This document shows, piece by piece, positions 5,893 through 8,883 of a stretch of 8,883 bases of DNA. Each line of letters starts with the position of its first letter. The stretch's first letter is position 1. This stretch comes from Candidatus Kapaibacterium sp. (lineage in GTDB: Bacteria > Bacteroidota > Ignavibacteria > Kapaibacteriales > UBA2268). The stretch lies in contig JAUQWR010000155.1 of assembly GCA_030835065.1 (NCBI GenBank), positions 1 to 8,883 of the forward strand. Direction: 5' to 3'. The translations under genes were made by a program, and so were the position numbers. The notes beneath the pieces were generated by a model. That model saw only the letters and a list, made by a program, of their open reading frames with translations, was not told the DNA's origin and made no database searches.

Positions 5893-6648
5893 ATGAGCGT
5901 AGAAACTATTATGCCTATTTGTGATGCAATGGTTATTGGTGCTCATCCAGATGATGCTGAGCTTTGCTGTGGTGGCACTATTGCTAAATTGACTAAAGAA
6001 GGCAAAAACGTTGTTTTGGTTGATTTGACTCGTGGCGAAATGGGTACTCGTGGCAATCCTGAGCTTAGAGCTCAAGAAGCTAAACTCGCTGCCGAAATTT
6101 TGGGCGTAAAGGAAAGAGTCAATCTTAGTATGAGAGATGGTTATATTAATGATTCTCCTGAAGCTTTAATAGAGCTTATTACTGTTATTCGTAAATATCG
6201 ACCTAAGATGATAATAACTCATCCACATTTTGAAAGGCATCCAGACCACGAAGCTTCTCATAAATTAGTTAGGAATGCACTTTTTAAAAGCGGACTAGCT
6301 AAAATTCATACCGAAGAAAATGGTGTTGCTCAAAATACATTCCGTACTAGAAAAATTTATTGCTTTATGCAAAGCTACCAATTCGATCGTAAACCCGATT
6401 TCTATGTTGATATTAGTGATGTTCATGATATAAAACTTGATGCTGTCAAGGCATTTTCTTCGCAAGTATTTGTTCCAGGATACGAAGGAGTTGAAGAAAA
6501 ACCTACCAGACTTTCATCTCCTGAATTTATGGAAGAACTAATTGCCCGCTCAAGATATTTTGGTGGTGTTATTGGTACCAGCTATGCCGAAGCTTTCCTT
6601 TCGGTAGAGCCTTTAGGCTTGAATAGTTTATCAAGGCTTATTGATTAA
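5893..6648 (+). CDS. bshB1: BshB1, N-acetyl-alpha-D-glucosaminyl L-malate deacetylase (bacillithiol synthesis)
   Basis: This is a PIG-L/LmbE-family zinc hydrolase of 251 aa from ATG 5893. BshB1 removes the acetyl group from GlcNAc-malate, the second step of bacillithiol synthesis; BshA and BshC are not in the window. Visible motifs are the metal/catalytic AHPDDAE (17-23; His18, Asp20, Asp21), the family stretch LTRGEMGTRG (45-54), and the second metal motif RHPDHEAS (115-122; His119). The SQVFVPGY segment and YAEAF near the C-terminus match the BshB1 subfamily. I place the start at ATG 5893, one base after the rpiB stop; an in-frame TTG at 5860 inside rpiB and an ATG at 5911 are alternatives. 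Its stop overlaps that of the convergent downstream gene. Confidence 0.93.
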   Translation: MSVETIMPICDAMVIGAHPDDAELCCGGTIAKLTKEGKNVVLVDLTRGEMGTRGNPELRAQEAKLAAEILGVKERVNLSMRDGYINDSPEALIELITVIRKYRPKMIITHPHFERHPDHEASHKLVRNALFKSGLAKIHTEENGVAQNTFRTRKIYCFMQSYQFDRKPDFYVDISDVHDIKLDAVKAFSSQVFVPGYEGVEEKPTRLSSPEFMEELIARSRYFGGVIGTSYAEAFLSVEPLGLNSLSRLID

Positions 6649-7790
6649 ATTACTACTGAAAAGTTTTTTGGATTTGCCTGGATATCAGCCGGTAATAGGT
6701 TGGTATCCTTTTTATTTATACTAAATAAGAACTCATGCATTATTAAATTATGTGTTAATAGTTTTTTATACAATTCTATTGCAAATTCTTTTAAATCTAA
6801 TAATAAATTGTTGCTATTATATAGTTTAATCAATTTATCTTCGCTTATACTTTTATCTAATGCTATCGCTATTTTATGATTTTCATAATCGATATTATCC
6901 AGCTTTTTTGTCTTAATTTCTTCTTTTGAATAAAGCAAAGATATTGCACAAACATAATTTGTATCTTTATTCTGAAATGATACTAGGAAATAATAATCTA
7001 AAGATTTATAATATGCAATGTGATTCCATAATGCTTGAGAATCAATCAATTCAATCAAATTGGATTCATTTTGTGATTTTAATGGATTTAATATAGAATT
7101 TAATGTCTGCCTGTTATTATATTTCAAAAAAGTATTTATAAGTAAATCTTTTTTACTTTTATATAAATTTAAAAGTTCGGAACTATTGTTATTAAGTTCA
7201 TTAGAAATTAAATCAGTAGATTTAAATAAATTGAAAAATTTCAAAAAATTTTCTTTTGTATCAGGTATTGCACCGATGTATAGATGATATACAGTATTTA
7301 AAATGTCGTAAGGCGATTTGTTGCTTAAGGTTAGTTTATCAAATTTTTCGAGGCTGTTTATTACCTGAAGCACCAAATTTCTTTCGATATTATTAGTTTT
7401 GCTTGAAATAAATTCAATTACTGCATGTGATAAATTAGTAAAATCAATATCCAAAATACGAGAGCAGTCGCTAGGACTCAAATTCTTATTGTTAATTTTT
7501 TTTGATACAGAATGAATTTTTAGAATTAAAGCCGGCGAATTGCTTACAACTTTAAAAAACAAAGTATCTCCGACAATGAATCTGCCTTGAATAAGTGCTG
7601 TAAAGGTTCCGATTGGCAATCTTACTTTGATCAAATCTTTTGAAATTACTTCAAGAACAGTACCATGAAGTATTTCACCGGATTTTAAGCCCGATTTGTC
7701 TGTTTTTGATTTTTGACTTCCTCTCCTATAAAAATCAGGATTGGCAGACAAATTTAAAAAACCGGAATTTACTCCTTCTGCTTTTTCCAT
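6645..7790 (-). CDS. Uncharacterised 381-aa protein, weakly FliK-like
   Basis: I cannot name this protein. After a polar, probably disordered N-terminus (1-36) comes a compact beta-rich stretch (about 37-92, SGEILHGTVLEVISKDLIKV through ALILKI) that looks like a small barrel. The middle (100-250) is helical and rich in Asn, Lys, Leu and Ser. A C-terminal region has a tryptophan-containing LWNHIAYYKSLDYYFLVSFQ (254-273), then alternating strands and a long helix (330-356). This order faintly recalls hook-length-control (FliK-like) proteins, but no flagellar gene is nearby and the resemblance is only by eye. No signal peptide or membrane segment is seen. It starts at ATG 7790 behind a good candidate promoter, and its TAA overlaps the bshB1 stop on the other strand. 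Confidence 0.8.
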   Translation of the reverse strand: MEKAEGVNSGFLNLSANPDFYRRGSQKSKTDKSGLKSGEILHGTVLEVISKDLIKVRLPIGTFTALIQGRFIVGDTLFFKVVSNSPALILKIHSVSKKINNKNLSPSDCSRILDIDFTNLSHAVIEFISSKTNNIERNLVLQVINSLEKFDKLTLSNKSPYDILNTVYHLYIGAIPDTKENFLKFFNLFKSTDLISNELNNNSSELLNLYKSKKDLLINTFLKYNNRQTLNSILNPLKSQNESNLIELIDSQALWNHIAYYKSLDYYFLVSFQNKDTNYVCAISLLYSKEEIKTKKLDNIDYENHKIAIALDKSISEDKLIKLYNSNNLLLDLKEFAIELYKKLLTHNLIMHEFLFSINKKDTNLLPADIQANPKNFSVVI

Positions 7791-7820
7791 TTATATAAAC
7801 CATTATATTGCTTATTTTTA

Positions 7821-7852
7821 CAAATATAAGTTTAAAAATATTTGATGCCAAA
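7821..7852 (-). promoter_or_regulatory. Bacteroidetes-type promoter for the 381-aa protein gene
   Basis: On the minus strand TTTG (7852-7849), a 20-bp spacer and TATATTTG (7828-7821) match TTTG-N19/20-TAnnTTTG. The predicted start of transcription is near 7814, about 24 bases before the ATG at 7790. Confidence 0.55.
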
Positions 7853-7925
7853 GAATTATTATAATATTTGTATTTTATAGTATGAAATTAATATTATTTT
7901 TATAATTTGAATTATAAATTTAATT

Positions 7926-7929
7926 GGAG
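7926..7929 (+). promoter_or_regulatory. Shine-Dalgarno-like GGAG setting the start at 7936
   Basis: GGAG six bases before ATG 7936 identifies this ATG as the start in preference to the in-frame TTG at 7924, which overlaps the GGAG itself. Spacing is identical to that at 2737-2740. Confidence 0.65.
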
Positions 7930-7935
7930 CTGATT

Positions 7936-8301
7936 ATGAAAACAAAGCCTTTTAGTTTTAAGAATTTTTTAAGAGTATTTCTATTTATTACATGCTTTTC
8001 GCTTTTATTGATGTCTGAAGAATGTGAAGAGCAAGGTAGTATAGTCAAATCCAAAATTTATCCAAATCCTGCTCGCGAAAGGATTAATATTCAATTGGAT
8101 ATAAAAGAAGAAATGATTTTGGATATTTCAATTTACGATGCTAACGGCAATCAAGTAATGCAGCCTGTAGTTCAAGAAAAAGTATATCCCGGTGAATTTA
8201 ATCGTAGTATTGATATAAATATGCTTTCCAGTGGGGCTTATGTTGCTACTGTTAATAACGGAAAGGAAATTGAAACTCTTAAGTTTCTAATAACAAAATA
8301 A
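7936..8301 (+). CDS. Short secreted protein consisting of a signal peptide plus a T9SS type A sorting domain
   Basis: The product is 121 aa from ATG 7936. A signal-peptide-like N-terminus has basic residues (KTKPFSFKNFLR) followed by a hydrophobic core at about 11-26. After an acidic linker (EECEEQG, 28-34) nearly all of the rest is a T9SS C-terminal sorting domain: IYPNPARERI (41-50), LDISIYDANGNQV (62-74), LSSGAYVATV (97-106) and a basic end KFLITK (116-121). This domain normally sits behind a large passenger and directs it across the outer membrane through the type IX secretion system; here there is essentially no passenger. No lipobox is seen. There is no in-frame stop or other sign of decay. 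It is followed by a strong hairpin shared with the convergent T9SS gene. Confidence 0.88.
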   Translation: MKTKPFSFKNFLRVFLFITCFSLLLMSEECEEQGSIVKSKIYPNPARERINIQLDIKEEMILDISIYDANGNQVMQPVVQEKVYPGEFNRSIDINMLSSGAYVATVNNGKEIETLKFLITK

Positions 8302-8305
8302 ATTT

Positions 8306-8338
8306 AATGCCCTTTGATTATTTTTATCAAAGGGCATT
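8306..8338. terminator. Bidirectional hairpin terminator between convergent T9SS genes
   Basis: A perfect 13-bp stem, AATGCCCTTTGAT (8306-8318) with ATCAAAGGGCATT (8326-8338), encloses the loop TATTTTT. It begins 4 bases past one stop codon and lies 10 bases from the other. The flanking T runs are short on both strands, but the position between convergent 3' ends and the stable stem support bidirectional termination. Confidence 0.82.
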
Positions 8339-8348
8339 TGTGATTATA

Positions 8349-8883
8349 TTACTTTATTAAGCTTATTTTCTTAACAATTTTTCCCCATCGCGTGTTCAAA
8401 CTTATTAAATACACTCCGCTTCCTATTTCATTTGATGGTATAACTGAACTGATTTCGAGCTTATCTGTATTGGAATAATTCATTTTGTTTATTAAAGAAC
8501 CATTTATATCCCTAAGTTCTAATTCTACATCTCCTTTATCTTCGGTGTAGAAACTAAACTTAATATCTCCGGTATTAACAGAATTTACTATTAATTCAGT
8601 CTGCTTGAATATCTTGATTTTTCTTAACTCTTCTCCACATATTGGATAAGTCGAAACTTTTCCATCTTGGCTTGTAAGCCTGATGTACTTGTTGGAAGAG
8701 CTAATATTTTCTAATTGTATATCTGTATATTTTGTTTCGTTTAAATATATATTTCCAAATAATCTTCCTAATTCAATATTAGTTTTGCCTTGAACTGTAA
8801 GATTATCTTCAATATCAGTATAAGACTGCTCTAAATTATTAGTAAATTTATCGAAGTTTGAACTGGAATTTACTCCATACAAC
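8349..8883 (-). CDS. T9SS-sorted protein, C-terminal part only
   Basis: The 3' end of a gene that enters from the right edge: about 178 codons are visible and the frame is open to the end of the window. The first apparent codon of the longest frame (TTG at 8882) is an edge effect and not a start. The last ~85 residues form a T9SS-type C-terminal sorting domain: a beta-rich stretch with VELELRDINGSLI (visible residues 119-131), GSGVYLISL (154-162) and the basic ending KIVKKISLIK (168-177). The preceding ~90 residues are polar and Asn/Ser-rich with no motif I recognise, including one cysteine (YPICGEEL). It is probably exported and either surface-attached or released. The passenger function lies outside the window. 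Confidence 0.82.
   Translation of the reverse strand, partial: LYGVNSSSNFDKFTNNLEQSYTDIEDNLTVQGKTNIELGRLFGNIYLNETKYTDIQLENISSSNKYIRLTSQDGKVSTYPICGEELRKIKIFKQTELIVNSVNTGDIKFSFYTEDKGDVELELRDINGSLINKMNYSNTDKLEISSVIPSNEIGSGVYLISLNTRWGKIVKKISLIK

Noticed and set aside
7791..7935. TATAAT-like and TAnnnTTTG-like sequences upstream of the 121-aa T9SS gene
   Set aside because: They miss the TAnnTTTG spacing by one base and occur in DNA so AT-rich that such near-matches are uninformative.

Overview
The window is an AT-rich (by eye about two-thirds A+T) chromosomal segment. It most likely comes from the Bacteroidota/Chlorobiota (FCB) group, possibly an Ignavibacteria- or Kapabacteria-like lineage; that finer placement is inference. 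The evidence is two proteins ending in type IX secretion (T9SS) C-terminal sorting domains, a bacillithiol-pathway deacetylase (BshB1), two tRNAs without encoded CCA, and three upstream regions matching the Bacteroidetes-type promoter TTTG-N19/20-TAnnTTTG. No transposase, phage gene, CRISPR array or other mobile element is visible.

Layout. (1) 1-1625, minus strand: the 5' part of mnmG and complete mnmE, partners in wobble-uridine modification, with a perfect 16-bp ParB-binding parS palindrome (258-273) in the gap between them. (2) 1690-2633, minus strand: an ECF sigma factor overlapping by ATGA with a small two-helix membrane protein, a candidate anti-sigma factor. Divergent from it is a DUF6249-like membrane protein gene (2747-3202); the divergent gap carries nested inverted repeats on a single axis. 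(3) 3390-3651: tRNA-Lys(CTT) on the minus strand and tRNA-Ser(GGA) on the plus strand; the latter sits just upstream of serS (3819-5081), with a terminator and a separate candidate promoter between them. (4) 5082-5447: a 366-bp non-coding stretch with three perfect DnaA boxes (TTATCCACA), several near-matches and a C-free, very AT-rich block. It is a strong candidate for the chromosomal replication origin or part of it. (5) 5448-6648: rpiB and bshB1, one base apart. (6) 6645-7790, minus strand: a 381-aa unrecognised protein with a faint FliK-like appearance, its stop codon overlapping that of bshB1. (7) 7936-8883: a 121-aa protein that is little more than a signal peptide plus a T9SS sorting domain, converging through a strong hairpin terminator on the 3' end of a second T9SS-sorted protein that runs out of the window.

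The most interesting reading is that parS and the DnaA-box cluster lie about 5 kb apart, which would make this an origin-proximal region of the chromosome although no dnaA, parA or parB gene is in view. The mnmE-mnmG pair is commonly origin-linked in bacteria, which fits. Most genes are housekeeping (tRNA modification, tRNA charging, pentose phosphate metabolism, low-molecular-weight thiol synthesis). The less understood parts are the sigma/membrane-protein cassette, the FliK-like protein and the cargo-less T9SS protein.
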